Source: CALDTK01 sp041744755 (GTDB lineage: Bacteria; Bacteroidota; Bacteroidia; Chitinophagales; Saprospiraceae). From it: DNA of 64,000 bases. Positions 52,327 through 60,634 of the stretch are shown here, piece by piece (within the stretch, counting starts at the first letter, position 1; the number at the start of each line of letters is the position of its first letter). The position numbers and the translations under genes were made by a program. The stretch lies in assembly GCA_041744755.1 (NCBI GenBank), contig JBGTKC010000008.1, positions 1 through 64,000 of the forward strand. The letters run 5' to 3'. The notes beneath the pieces are model-generated. The model was not told the origin of the DNA. It saw nothing but the letters and a program-made list of their open reading frames with translations, and ran no database searches.

Positions 52327-53400
52327 CTAATGAGTTACAACCATCCGCCCCACAGTCCGCTCGACGAGACTCCCGACGTATAGCGTGTCCCCCCGCCAGA
52401 CAGCGTTCGTGATCCCCGCGAAGGGCTTCTCGTGCCCGCGCGAGACACTCAGCCTGTCTACGATCCGCCCCCTCTCGTCGAGCGCCACGATCTCGGTGCC
52501 ATACTCGGATTTCGGCATGAAGCTCTGCGGCAGCTTGTACACGACCTCGCGGAGGAAAGGCTCTTGGGCCAGGTCGTCGAGGGAAGCGCTGCGGGGGCTG
52601 ACGAGGCTCACCCACAGTCGGCCGCGGTCGTCGAAGTTGAGGCCATCCGGAAAACCCGGCAGCCTTTCGGCAAAACGCTCAGGCGCTCCGGTGGTCCCGT
52701 CGGCGGCGATGGCGATCCGCAGGACGCAATAGCCGGAGGTCTCGGCGACGTATACATAGCGGCCATCCTTGCTCACGGCCACCCCATTGGCGAAGGCCAG
52801 GCTATCGGCCAGCAGCGAGAGTTGCTTGGTCTTCGGCACGTATTTGAACAGGCGCCCGGTCCGGTCGTGGGCGAGCACGGCCGCCAGAACCTCGTCCAGG
52901 CCCCAGTAGCGTGTGGCGGACGTAAAGTAGATGGTTCCGTCGGGCGCGATCGCGAGGTCGTTCACCAGCCCGAGGTCCGTTCCTCCGAAGGTGTCGATGA
53001 GCCGCTCGAGGTGACCGGCCTTGTCGGTGCGCATGAGGCCCTGGGTCGCGTCGGCGATGTAGAGCCAGCGCTCATCCGGGCTAAAGGCCAAACCGAGCGG
53101 TCGGCCGTAGGTGAGCGTGATGGGGCGCCAGTCCAGCGCCCCGGGTTCGAAGACGTAGAGGTGGCCGTTGCCGATGCCGGTGTAGATATTGCCGAGGGAG
53201 TCGACGGCGATGTCTTCGGGACCGTCACCGACGGTGGCCATGCGGCGGAGGCCGTCGAGCCGGGTGTCGTCGGCGAGCCGAGCCTGAAGCGGGGCTGCCG
53301 CAGCGGGGTCGAAGGCCCGGAACGGAGTGCGGACGGGCCACAAGAGCAGGTAGCCAGCGGTAGCTAGGAGTAAAAGTAGGACGATGTAGCGAACGCGCAT
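52327..53400 (-). CDS. SMP-30/strictosidine synthase-like beta-propeller protein
   Basis: A 357-residue protein, start 53400, with an N-terminal membrane anchor (YIVLLLLLATAGYLLLW) and a six-bladed propeller. Blade patterns are seen: GPEDIAVDSLGNIYTGIGNGHLYVFEPG, GRPLGLAFSPDERWLYIADATQGLM, LVNDLAIAPDGTIYFTSATRYWG, FANGVAVSKDGRYVYVAETSGYCVLRI, LPGFPDGLNFDDRGRLWVSLVSPRS and AGITNAVWRGDTLYVGSL. This is the pattern of strictosidine synthase and adipocyte plasma membrane-associated proteins, which hydrolyse lactones or esters. A TACTTTG -7 box lies at 53446-53452 on the complementary strand. It converges with the OmpA gene. The copy at 52662 encodes FAERL in a loop. Confidence 0.9.
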   Translation of the reverse strand: MRVRYIVLLLLLATAGYLLLWPVRTPFRAFDPAAAAPLQARLADDTRLDGLRRMATVGDGPEDIAVDSLGNIYTGIGNGHLYVFEPGALDWRPITLTYGRPLGLAFSPDERWLYIADATQGLMRTDKAGHLERLIDTFGGTDLGLVNDLAIAPDGTIYFTSATRYWGLDEVLAAVLAHDRTGRLFKYVPKTKQLSLLADSLAFANGVAVSKDGRYVYVAETSGYCVLRIAIAADGTTGAPERFAERLPGFPDGLNFDDRGRLWVSLVSPRSASLDDLAQEPFLREVVYKLPQSFMPKSEYGTEIVALDERGRIVDRLSVSRGHEKPFAGITNAVWRGDTLYVGSLVERTVGRMVVTH

Positions 53401-53567
53401 TGGCCGGGGGGAGTGATGAGCGTGTGAGGCACCGCCGAGGCCCCGCAAAGTACGGAAAGCTTGCAGGGTGTGAGCTCACGAGCGCACGCGGACGCGCGCA
53501 TCCGACGGGATGACCCTTCGGGTACGCGAGGGTTAGCGAGAAGGCTGTACACCCGTATCCTTGCAGC

Positions 53568-54236
53568 ATGCCACTCCTCCGTTACTATCGCTCGGGCGCG
53601 TTCGAAGTCGGAGTCGACGAGGCGGGGCGCGGATGTCTGGCCGGACCGGTGACGGCCGCGGCTGTGCTGCTGTACCCAGGCCGGCGTTCGCCGGCCGATC
53701 TCAACGACTCGAAGCAAGTCCCGGGGCCCCGTCGGGACGAACTGCGAGCGTGGATCGAGGCACGCTCGCTGGGCTGGGGCGTGGGTTGGGCCACGGCCGC
53801 GGAAATCGACACTGAGAACATCCTCCAGGCCACGATGACGGCCATGCACCGCGCCATAGACGGCTTGCGCCAAAACTTGGTGACGCGTCTTCGCGACGGT
53901 GCCGTGGCGGCCGACCTACCGGCAGGTTTTGCCGAAAGGCTCCTGTCCCCGGAGTCGCCACTGTCCCTCCTCATCGATGGCCACTACTTCCGTCCCTACC
54001 CCGGAGTGCCGCACGTATGCCAAACGAGAGGCGACGCCCGGTTCCAGAGCATCGCCGCGGCCAGCGTCCTGGCCAAGACCCACCGCGACGATATGATGCG
54101 CGCGCTCCACGCCGAACACCCTGCCTACGCCTGGGACAGCAACAAGGGCTACGGGACACCCCCGCACTGCCGCGCGATCGCCGAGTTCGGGCCGACGGTC
54201 TGGCACCGGCGGAGCTTTCGATGGGGAAGGAGCTAA
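53568..54236 (+). CDS. rnhB: Ribonuclease HII with an insertion bounded by repeat copies
   Basis: A 222-residue enzyme that removes ribonucleotides and RNA primers from DNA. Conserved blocks are EVGVDEAGRGCLAGPVTAAAV (catalytic Asp/Glu), DLNDSKQVPGPRRDEL, ENILQATMTAMHRAIDGL, LLIDGHYF (catalytic Asp) and SIAAASVLAKTHRDDMMRAL. Between IDGL and LLIDG homologues have only a few residues; here about 30 extra residues (LRQNLVTRLRDGAVAADLPA, then GFAERLLSPESPLS) are present. Both ends of this insert are mini-hairpin copies in opposite orientation (53862 reverse, 53926 forward). Catalytic residues are intact. TATCCTTG ends four bases before the ATG. Confidence 0.95.
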   Translation: MPLLRYYRSGAFEVGVDEAGRGCLAGPVTAAAVLLYPGRRSPADLNDSKQVPGPRRDELRAWIEARSLGWGVGWATAAEIDTENILQATMTAMHRAIDGLRQNLVTRLRDGAVAADLPAGFAERLLSPESPLSLLIDGHYFRPYPGVPHVCQTRGDARFQSIAAASVLAKTHRDDMMRALHAEHPAYAWDSNKGYGTPPHCRAIAEFGPTVWHRRSFRWGRS

Positions 54237-54270
54237 CGGGCCACATCGGATAGTAGCACAATGAGGAACT

Positions 54271-54747
54271 CTACTTCCCGAGCAGCATCGCGCCCGACTC
54301 CGTCAGCGCGGTGCCGAGGGCACTGTACATCGCGTCCCCATCCGCGGCGGCCGTGGTGCGATCGCCGAGGCGAGTGAGGGCTCGGCCAACTTTCGGGCCG
54401 TCGATAGTGGGCTTGTTGATCTCCGCGCGGACCGTCTTTAGGTCGCCCACGAGCGCATCGCTGTCGGCGCGCTGCGCTAGCGCACTGACGTAAGCGTCGA
54501 TCACGCGGTTGGCGGCGTCGAGGGGGAGCTTAGTGAGGCCACCAGCCTGCTCGACGCTCATCAACACCTCACCCGGGTCGATCATCGGGGAGCCCGGCAA
54601 TCCACCGGCGTCATCGAGTACCAGGGGCGCGCGACTCAGATCCGCCTCGGCGGGGGAGTCGGCCGTGCGGCTACTCCCGCACGACGGTAGGGACGAGGCG
54701 CCGACGGCGAGGAGGAGGAAGGCGGTAGCTTGGAGGCGGACATGCAT
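54271..54747 (-). CDS. Putative lipoprotein of unknown function
   Basis: A 158-residue protein with a lipoprotein signal (MHVRLQATAFLLLAVGASSLPSC; lipobox LPSC), start 54747. The mature part is Ala-rich and helical (SVEQAGGLTKLPLDAANRVIDAYVSALAQ and VGDLKTVRAEINKPTIDGPKVGRALTRLG). I recognise no domain. It converges with rnhB and is divergent from the protease gene. An earlier ATG at 54816 would add an unlikely leader. Confidence 0.7.
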   Translation of the reverse strand: MHVRLQATAFLLLAVGASSLPSCGSSRTADSPAEADLSRAPLVLDDAGGLPGSPMIDPGEVLMSVEQAGGLTKLPLDAANRVIDAYVSALAQRADSDALVGDLKTVRAEINKPTIDGPKVGRALTRLGDRTTAAADGDAMYSALGTALTESGAMLLGK

Positions 54748-55021
54748 CGGGGGGGGCGGGTTTGAGAGGCGTAACGACGGCTCCGCGGCCATATGTTCTG
54801 TTGCGGTATCGCCCAAGCTACTCTTACCGCCACGTTAAGACCCGTGCGCCACCAAACCTTTTCGGCCCAATAGTGGTATACTTATGGCCGGTGCGCAGGC
54901 GTTTGTTCCAGACGAGTGTTTGGCTTGTTTTGGCGAAAGCCGAACTATCTCCTGGGCGCCCGTCCATCACCCGAAATTGCACGTCCCGTCACCCCCGGGA
55001 CAGCCCATACCCCAACCGAGT

Positions 55022-57223
55022 TTGAAGACCCTCCTCCTCCTCGCGTCCCTCGCTACCGGACTCATCTCCGCCGTTACCCTTTACCCCGCGCCCGATAACC
55101 CCGAGAAGGAGAAAGCGATCGTCTCAACGGCGATCAACGCGCTATCGGGACTGCACTTCGAGCCCCCGACCCTCGACGACGCCTTTAGCGAGAAGGTCTA
55201 CCGCCTGTACCTCGACCGCATTGACGGCGCGCGGCGCTTCTTCACGCAGGAGGACCTCGACCTCTTCGAGGCCCACCGCAACACCATCGACGATGAGCTC
55301 CAGGGCGCCGACCTTGGCTTCTTCGACCTCACCGAGCAGCGCCTCGCCCTCGCGATGGCCCGCAGCCAGAAGATCTACCGCGAGGTGCTGGCGCAACCGT
55401 TCGATTTCACCACCGACGAACGGCTCGAGCTCGACGGCGAGAAGAAGCCTTTCCCCGTGGACGAGGCCGGCCTCCGGGAGGCCTGGCGCAAGGCGCTGAA
55501 GTGGGAGACGATGACGCGGCTCAACGACTTGCTCGAGCAGCAGCGCAAGGCCGTCGAGGGCGAGGACGATGTCACGTCCGACCCGCCGCTGAGTGCCGCC
55601 GATGAACAAGCCATCGAGGAGGTGGAAGCCTTCGAGGAGGAACCAGATGACCTTATCGGCAAAACGCAGGCCGAACTCGAGGCCGACGCTCGCAAAGCTG
55701 TTTTGAAGAGCTTCGACGAATGGTACGAGCGCATGGGTAAGCTCAAGCGCATCGACCGGTTGAGCGACTACCTCAACACCGTCACCAGTATCTACGACCC
55801 GCATACCGGCTACTTCGCCCCGGTCGAGAAAGAGAATTTCGATATCGCGATGGCCGGTAAGCTCGAGGGTATCGGCGCGCGCCTCCAGACGGATGGTGAG
55901 TTCACGAAGGTCACCGACATCGTCGTCGGCGGTCCGGCGTGGAAGGGCAAGGAGCTTCAGGAGAAGGACGTGATCACGAAGGTCAAGCAGGAGAACGCCG
56001 ATGCCATTAGCATCGCGGGCATGAATATTAATGAGGTGGTTTCAATGATCCGCGGACCGAAAGGAACGCTCGTCGAACTTACCGTGCGCCGCGTCGATGG
56101 CTCCATCCAGGAGATCGTCATCGAGCGTGACGTGGTCGTGTTGGAGGAGGGCTTCGCGAAGTCGCTGATCCTCCACACGGAGGAGGGCAACAAGGTGGGC
56201 TACATCCGCCTCCCGCGCTTCTACGCCGACTTCGAGGACGACGAGGGCCGCTCGTCGGCCCGCGACGTCCGCACCGAAATCGAGAAGCTCAAGGCCGAGA
56301 ATGTATCGGGGATGATCCTGGACCTACGCAACAATGGCGGCGGGTCCCTGCGGGACGTGGTCGACATGACGGGCTTCTTCATCGATGAGGGTGCCGTGGT
56401 CCAGGTCAAGAGCCGTGGACGCGCACCTGAGGTACTGGAGGACAACGACAAGAAGGTCCAGTACGACGGCCCACTCGTTGTGATGGTCAACGAATTCTCG
56501 GCCTCGGCCTCGGAGATTCTGGCAGCGGCCCTGCAGGACTACGGTCGCGCGGTGATCGTCGGCAACACCACCTTCGGCAAGGGCACCGTCCAGCGCTTCA
56601 TTGACCTGGACGTGGCACTGCGAGGCGCGAGTACCGTGAAACCGCTAGGCAATCTCAAGGTGACGACGCAGAAGTTCTACCGCGTCAACGGCGGCTCGAC
56701 CCAGCTCGAGGGCGTGACCCCGGACATCAAGCTGCCGGATAGCTACGCCTACATCGAGACCGGTGAGCGCGAGAACGATTACCCGATGCTGTGGGACAAG
56801 ATTGCCCCGGCGCGCTACAAGCGCACGCCGGAGTACACCGCCAAACTCGGCGAGGTCCGCGACCGCAGCGAGGCCCGCACCAAGCTGGATCCGGCTTTCC
56901 AAGCGATCGACGCCTACGCCAAGGAGCTCCGCGCTGAGCGCGACGAGACCGAGGTGAGCCTTAAGCTCGAGGACTTTGCTAGTGCCCAGAAGCAGCGCAA
57001 CGCCGAGAGCAAGAAGTTCAAGGAGCTCTTCACCACGGTTGAGGACCTGAGTGCCGACAACCTGCGCCTCGACAAGCTCCAGATGGAGAGTGCCGACGAG
57101 GGTAAGATGAAACGCAACCAGGACTTCATCGACCGCGCCAGGAAAGACGTGCACCTGTACGAGACGGTGTTAATCCTGAATGATCTCATCAAGACGGACG
57201 TACGGGTGGCGGAGCGGCGGTAG
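55022..57223 (+). CDS. prc: Carboxy-terminal (tail-specific) processing protease
   Basis: A 733-residue S41-family protease. I start it at TTG 55022, which gives a clean signal peptide (MKTLLLLASLATGLISAVTL); an earlier ATG at 54884 would add a segment without signal character and place a mini-hairpin (54927) in the coding region. After an N-terminal helical part (about 30-240), the PDZ domain is seen around GVIARLQ-like GIGARLQTDGEFTKVTDIV, and the peptidase core around YIRLPRFYADF, LDLRNNGGGSL and VMVNEFSASASEILAAALQDYGRAV, with catalytic Ser in the SASASE block and Lys in FGKGTVQ. A C-terminal DUF3340-like helical tail follows. It degrades periplasmic proteins with exposed C termini. The gene stands alone. 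Confidence 0.93.
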   Translation: MKTLLLLASLATGLISAVTLYPAPDNPEKEKAIVSTAINALSGLHFEPPTLDDAFSEKVYRLYLDRIDGARRFFTQEDLDLFEAHRNTIDDELQGADLGFFDLTEQRLALAMARSQKIYREVLAQPFDFTTDERLELDGEKKPFPVDEAGLREAWRKALKWETMTRLNDLLEQQRKAVEGEDDVTSDPPLSAADEQAIEEVEAFEEEPDDLIGKTQAELEADARKAVLKSFDEWYERMGKLKRIDRLSDYLNTVTSIYDPHTGYFAPVEKENFDIAMAGKLEGIGARLQTDGEFTKVTDIVVGGPAWKGKELQEKDVITKVKQENADAISIAGMNINEVVSMIRGPKGTLVELTVRRVDGSIQEIVIERDVVVLEEGFAKSLILHTEEGNKVGYIRLPRFYADFEDDEGRSSARDVRTEIEKLKAENVSGMILDLRNNGGGSLRDVVDMTGFFIDEGAVVQVKSRGRAPEVLEDNDKKVQYDGPLVVMVNEFSASASEILAAALQDYGRAVIVGNTTFGKGTVQRFIDLDVALRGASTVKPLGNLKVTTQKFYRVNGGSTQLEGVTPDIKLPDSYAYIETGERENDYPMLWDKIAPARYKRTPEYTAKLGEVRDRSEARTKLDPAFQAIDAYAKELRAERDETEVSLKLEDFASAQKQRNAESKKFKELFTTVEDLSADNLRLDKLQMESADEGKMKRNQDFIDRARKDVHLYETVLILNDLIKTDVRVAERR

Positions 57224-57341
57224 GCAAGGTCGAATGCTCGTTTCGGCGTAATCGATTATCGGACTGGCAAGTGCTCACGTCCGCATAGACCTCGTTAGCT
57301 GTGCTACGCGACGGAGGGTTTTACCTCAGATCTCACGAGTC

Positions 57342-58268
57342 CTAAAACACTTTCTCGTACAGTTCTTTCTCACTCTCTTCGATTGTTACCCGATCCTCCA
57401 GTATCTCGAATACATTCTTTTTGATGGTATGCGCGATATCGCCCGTCGGCAAATCATTGCAGTCTAGCCCGAAGGGATCTTCGATCTCCTCACCCAATAG
57501 CTCTACACCGAGCAAAGCGAACGTGATAAACATCCCCAGGGGCACCGCGATCCACGCGAAGCCGCCGGCCAGTACGAAGGGCAGCAGGCTTACGTAAGTC
57601 GTAATGAATATCTTCAGGTACACCGCATAGCTAAAGGGGATCGGCGTTTTCTTGATCCGCTCGCAGACCCCGAGGATGTCGAGGAAACTCTTGTGCAGCG
57701 GACCGAGGTTGATGTAGTCCGCGTTCGCGATTTCGCCGCTAGCGTGCGCGTCGGCCAGGCGCTGGTAGATACGGCAGGCGATCAGATTGGGGACGTGTTG
57801 TGCTTTCGCAAAACGCTCCCGCTCCTCGGCGCTGAGGTAGATGAGGTCGTCGAGGTCGGTGCCGTCGCGAAGGTGTTCGACGAGGGCCAGGCAGAAGTTC
57901 GAGATTTGCTTGCCGAAGAACCGGCGTACCTCTGCGTCCTCACGCGGGAAGGCGGCGTGGACGTAGATAGCCAAGTTGCGGGCGTTGTTGACGAGCGCCC
58001 CCCACTGCTTACGACCCTCCCACCAGCGATCGTAGGCGGTGTTGGTCCGGAACACCAGGAGGATCGACAGCACCAGTCCGAGTAGCGTGTAAACGGTCGT
58101 ATCGACCATCACCACGGACATGGCCTCGACCTCGCGCAGGAGGAAAACCATGGCTGCGCTGTAGAGGCCTGCCCACAGCGTCCACCGCAGGATCCGTTGC
58201 ATCGTGTAGGAACGGCGGAAGTGCTGGATGTCGCCAAACCAATTGTCGTTGGTTTTATAGATGATCAT
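57342..58268 (-). CDS. Bestrophin-family chloride channel-like protein
   Basis: A 308-residue membrane protein of the bestrophin/UPF0187 family. Family blocks are visible: MQRILRWTLWAGLYSAAMVFL, LGLVLSILLVFRTNTAYDRWWEGRKQWGALVNNARNLA (the NxAYxRWWEG signature), IPFSYAVYLKIFITTYVSLLPF, and GVELLGEEIEDPFGLDCNDLP near the C terminus. Bacterial bestrophins form pentameric ion channels. Start 58268 gives MIIYKTNDNWFGDI, the usual N terminus. A compact repeat copy (57801) with stem TGC/GCA encodes RFAKAQHV in the cytoplasmic loop. Confidence 0.93.
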   Translation of the reverse strand: MIIYKTNDNWFGDIQHFRRSYTMQRILRWTLWAGLYSAAMVFLLREVEAMSVVMVDTTVYTLLGLVLSILLVFRTNTAYDRWWEGRKQWGALVNNARNLAIYVHAAFPREDAEVRRFFGKQISNFCLALVEHLRDGTDLDDLIYLSAEERERFAKAQHVPNLIACRIYQRLADAHASGEIANADYINLGPLHKSFLDILGVCERIKKTPIPFSYAVYLKIFITTYVSLLPFVLAGGFAWIAVPLGMFITFALLGVELLGEEIEDPFGLDCNDLPTGDIAHTIKKNVFEILEDRVTIEESEKELYEKVF

Positions 58269-58403
58269 TTTAAGATGCGGAGCTCGTAAAGTAAAAATGT
58301 GGGGGGATAAAGCGTCAATCAGGCTTGGCACCAAACTACTTACGGCGCGGGTTTGCTTGCACAAGGTTTTGGAACTCCGTTCACCCAGCGGTGTTCCAAG
58401 AGC

Positions 58404-59096
58404 ATGCGTCCCTACCTACACCGGCCGAGCCCCGCGTTTTGCCGAAAGGCGCTTAAGGACCTCGAGGGTCTCCCGCTCACGTATTGGGAGCGCGGTGCGA
58501 CCGACTGGAAACGCCTCCCGCAAGGGTACGCGCACGCCGTGGATCGGGTCTCGCTAGGGTGCGGCGACGAAGTGTGGGCTTCCGCCAAAACAGCCCTCAC
58601 CCACTGGGCCTGCTACCCGCAGGAGGACTGGATCGGCCTGAGTGACTACCCGCCCATATCGACGGGGCAACAGGTGATGGTCGTCTTTCGCGTCGCCGGG
58701 CTCTGGTGGACGAGCCCCTGCCGCATCATCTACGTCATCGACGAACCGGAGCGCTTCGGTTTCGCCTACGGCACGCTCCCCGGCCACGTCGAGAGCGGAG
58801 AAGAGCTCTTCCTCGTCGAGCGCGAGCCCGCGACCGGGGAAGTCCACTACGAGATCCGGATGATGGCGAACGCCGCGCACCCGCTCGCAAGACTCGTACC
58901 CACGATCGTCAGCGCGATGCAGCGGCGTTTCCGCAAAACGTCAATGCGGCAGATGTCGGAAGCGGTCGGCGCGCGACCCGACCCTACACCTTACCCCACC
59001 ACGCCACCCGAGCCACCCGGAGCACTTGCTGGACGCCGTTCACCCGGGCCCCCGGACACCATTCTCACACGCTCTTCCGCGGGATCAGAAAGCTGA
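58404..59096 (+). CDS. DUF1990-family protein
   Basis: A 230-residue protein. The DUF1990 pattern is seen: LTYWERGATDWKRLPQGYAHAVDRVSLGCGDEVWASAKTALTHW, VMVVFRVAGLWWTSPCRIIYVIDEPERFGFAYGTLPGHVESGEELF, and EVHYEIRMMANAAHPLARL. The function of this family is unknown. The C-terminal 40 residues are Pro-rich and not conserved, and the end overlaps the 3' end of mreB by 32 bp in convergent orientation. Three mini-hairpin copies lie within 500 bp (58436, 58577, 58925), the last with the rare stem GCG/CGC. Start 58404 gives MRPYLHRPSP. Confidence 0.85.
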   Translation: MRPYLHRPSPAFCRKALKDLEGLPLTYWERGATDWKRLPQGYAHAVDRVSLGCGDEVWASAKTALTHWACYPQEDWIGLSDYPPISTGQQVMVVFRVAGLWWTSPCRIIYVIDEPERFGFAYGTLPGHVESGEELFLVEREPATGEVHYEIRMMANAAHPLARLVPTIVSAMQRRFRKTSMRQMSEAVGARPDPTPYPTTPPEPPGALAGRRSPGPPDTILTRSSAGSES

Positions 59097-60096
59097 ACTT
59101 CCCGATGTTCTTCAGCGCGATCCCCGTCCCGCGGACTACCGCGCGCAGCGGATCCTCGGTGACGTGTACCGGGAGCTTCGTCTTCTGACTCAGGCGCTTG
59201 TCGAGCCCGCGCAGCAGCGCACCGCCGCCCGTCAGGTAGAGTCCCGTCCGGTAGATGTCGCTCGCTAGCTCCGGCGGGGTGGTCTCTAATGCTTTGAGCA
59301 CGGCGTCCTCGACCTTCGAGATGGACTTGTCGAGCGCCTGGGCGATCTCCTGGTAGTTGACCGCGATCTGGCGCGGGATGCCCGACATCAGGTCGCGCCC
59401 GTTGATGGCGTAGTCCTCCGGCGGATCCTCGAGCACGTGGAGCGCCGAGCCGATGTGGATCTTGATCTGTTCGGCGGTGCGCTCGCCGATGAGGATGTTG
59501 TGCTGGCGCTTCATGTACGACATGATGTCGGACGTGAATTCGTCGCCGGCGATGCGGATCGACTGGTCGGCCACGATGCCGCTCAACGCGATAACCGCAA
59601 TTTCGGTCGTGCCACCGCCGATGTCGATGATCATGTTGCCGATCGGCTCCTCGACGTTGATCCCGATCCCGAGGGCCGCGGCCATTGGTTCGTGGATGAG
59701 GTAAGTCTCCTTGGCGTCCACGTGGTCGGCGCTCTCGAACACGGCCCGTTTCTCGACCTCGGTGATGCCGCTCGGGATACAGATCACCATGCGCATGTGG
59801 GAGAAGAGCCCACGCTTGCGGCCGATCATGTTGATCATCCCCTCGATCATCGCCTCGGCCGCCTGGAAGTCGGCGATCACACCGTCCTTGAGGGGCCTGA
59901 TGGTCTTGATGTTGTCGTGGGTCTTCTCGTGCATCTGCATCGCCTTGTGGCCGACGGCGATGGTCTGGTTCGTACGCCGGTCCACGGCCACGATCGAAGG
60001 CTCGTCGATGACGACGACGCCGTCCTGGATGATGAGGGTGTTGGCGGTGCCGAGGTCGATGGCGAGTTCCTGGACGAAGAAGCTGAAGAGGCCCAT
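59065..60096 (-). CDS. mreB: Rod shape-determining protein MreB
   Basis: A 343-residue actin-like protein that guides wall synthesis. The nucleotide-binding blocks are clear: ELAIDLGTANTLIIQDG (phosphate 1), MIIDIGGGTTEIAVIALSGIV (phosphate 2), and YLTGGGALLRGLDKRLSQ (adenosine), along with PSIVAVDRRTNQ and IHEPMAAALG. The start at 60096 gives MGLFSFFVQELAIDLG. mreC and other shape genes are not downstream within this window. It has no mini-hairpin copy. The 3' end overlaps the DUF1990 gene by 32 bp. Confidence 0.97.
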   Translation of the reverse strand: MGLFSFFVQELAIDLGTANTLIIQDGVVVIDEPSIVAVDRRTNQTIAVGHKAMQMHEKTHDNIKTIRPLKDGVIADFQAAEAMIEGMINMIGRKRGLFSHMRMVICIPSGITEVEKRAVFESADHVDAKETYLIHEPMAAALGIGINVEEPIGNMIIDIGGGTTEIAVIALSGIVADQSIRIAGDEFTSDIMSYMKRQHNILIGERTAEQIKIHIGSALHVLEDPPEDYAINGRDLMSGIPRQIAVNYQEIAQALDKSISKVEDAVLKALETTPPELASDIYRTGLYLTGGGALLRGLDKRLSQKTKLPVHVTEDPLRAVVRGTGIALKNIGKFSFLIPRKSV

Positions 60097-60634
60097 GTAA
60101 GCGGTGGAGGTGGAGGGGCGGCAAAGGAAGCACAAAGATGTCGGTCGGGCGCGCTTTTGGGTGCGGACGTGGGGTGTTGGGCAAGTTAGTGCCCCAGGCC
60201 TTACGATTGGCGTGGGCGAGCGTCTTGCCCCAGCCGGGTTATTGCTCAGTGCCCCGCTTTATGCGTCGGCGCACGTTGTCCGCAACTGCCTGCCCCGTGC
60301 ACTTAAAAGGTGTACGCCTACTGCTTTTCGCCCTCTTCTGAGTGCTTTCGCCAAAACTCGACGCTTAGGCACCTTGGCGTTATTTCGCCGACCTCGACGT
60401 CGACCAGGGGCTTGGGCTACGGGCAGTGCGGCCAACTCCTCGGCGAGAGCTCGTGGGGGGTGTACCAGAGCGATACCGTCGGCGAGACGTACGACCGCCA
60501 GGTCTAGACCGAGGCGGCCACCTTGCTCCTGGATGGCCGCGAGGCCGGCGCCGACACCATACTCCGGTATGGGACGCGCAAAACCTTGGAACTCATCGGC
60601 GGCGGCAAGCGCGCGCGCTACCTTCCGGCCCGAC
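60097..60634. other. Non-coding or decayed stretch between mreB and the first sulfatase
   Basis: One mini-hairpin copy (60343-60357) is present. Around 60415-60634 a frame with coding-like composition (reading LLLDGREAGADTILRYGTRK) runs into the sulfatase ATG but is broken by a TAG near 60508. I cannot assign it; it may be the tail of a lost gene. Confidence 0.4.

Noticed and set aside
58991..60184. A 397-codon open frame on the - strand.
   Set aside because: It is a frame-shifted shadow of mreB rich in His, Arg and Pro.
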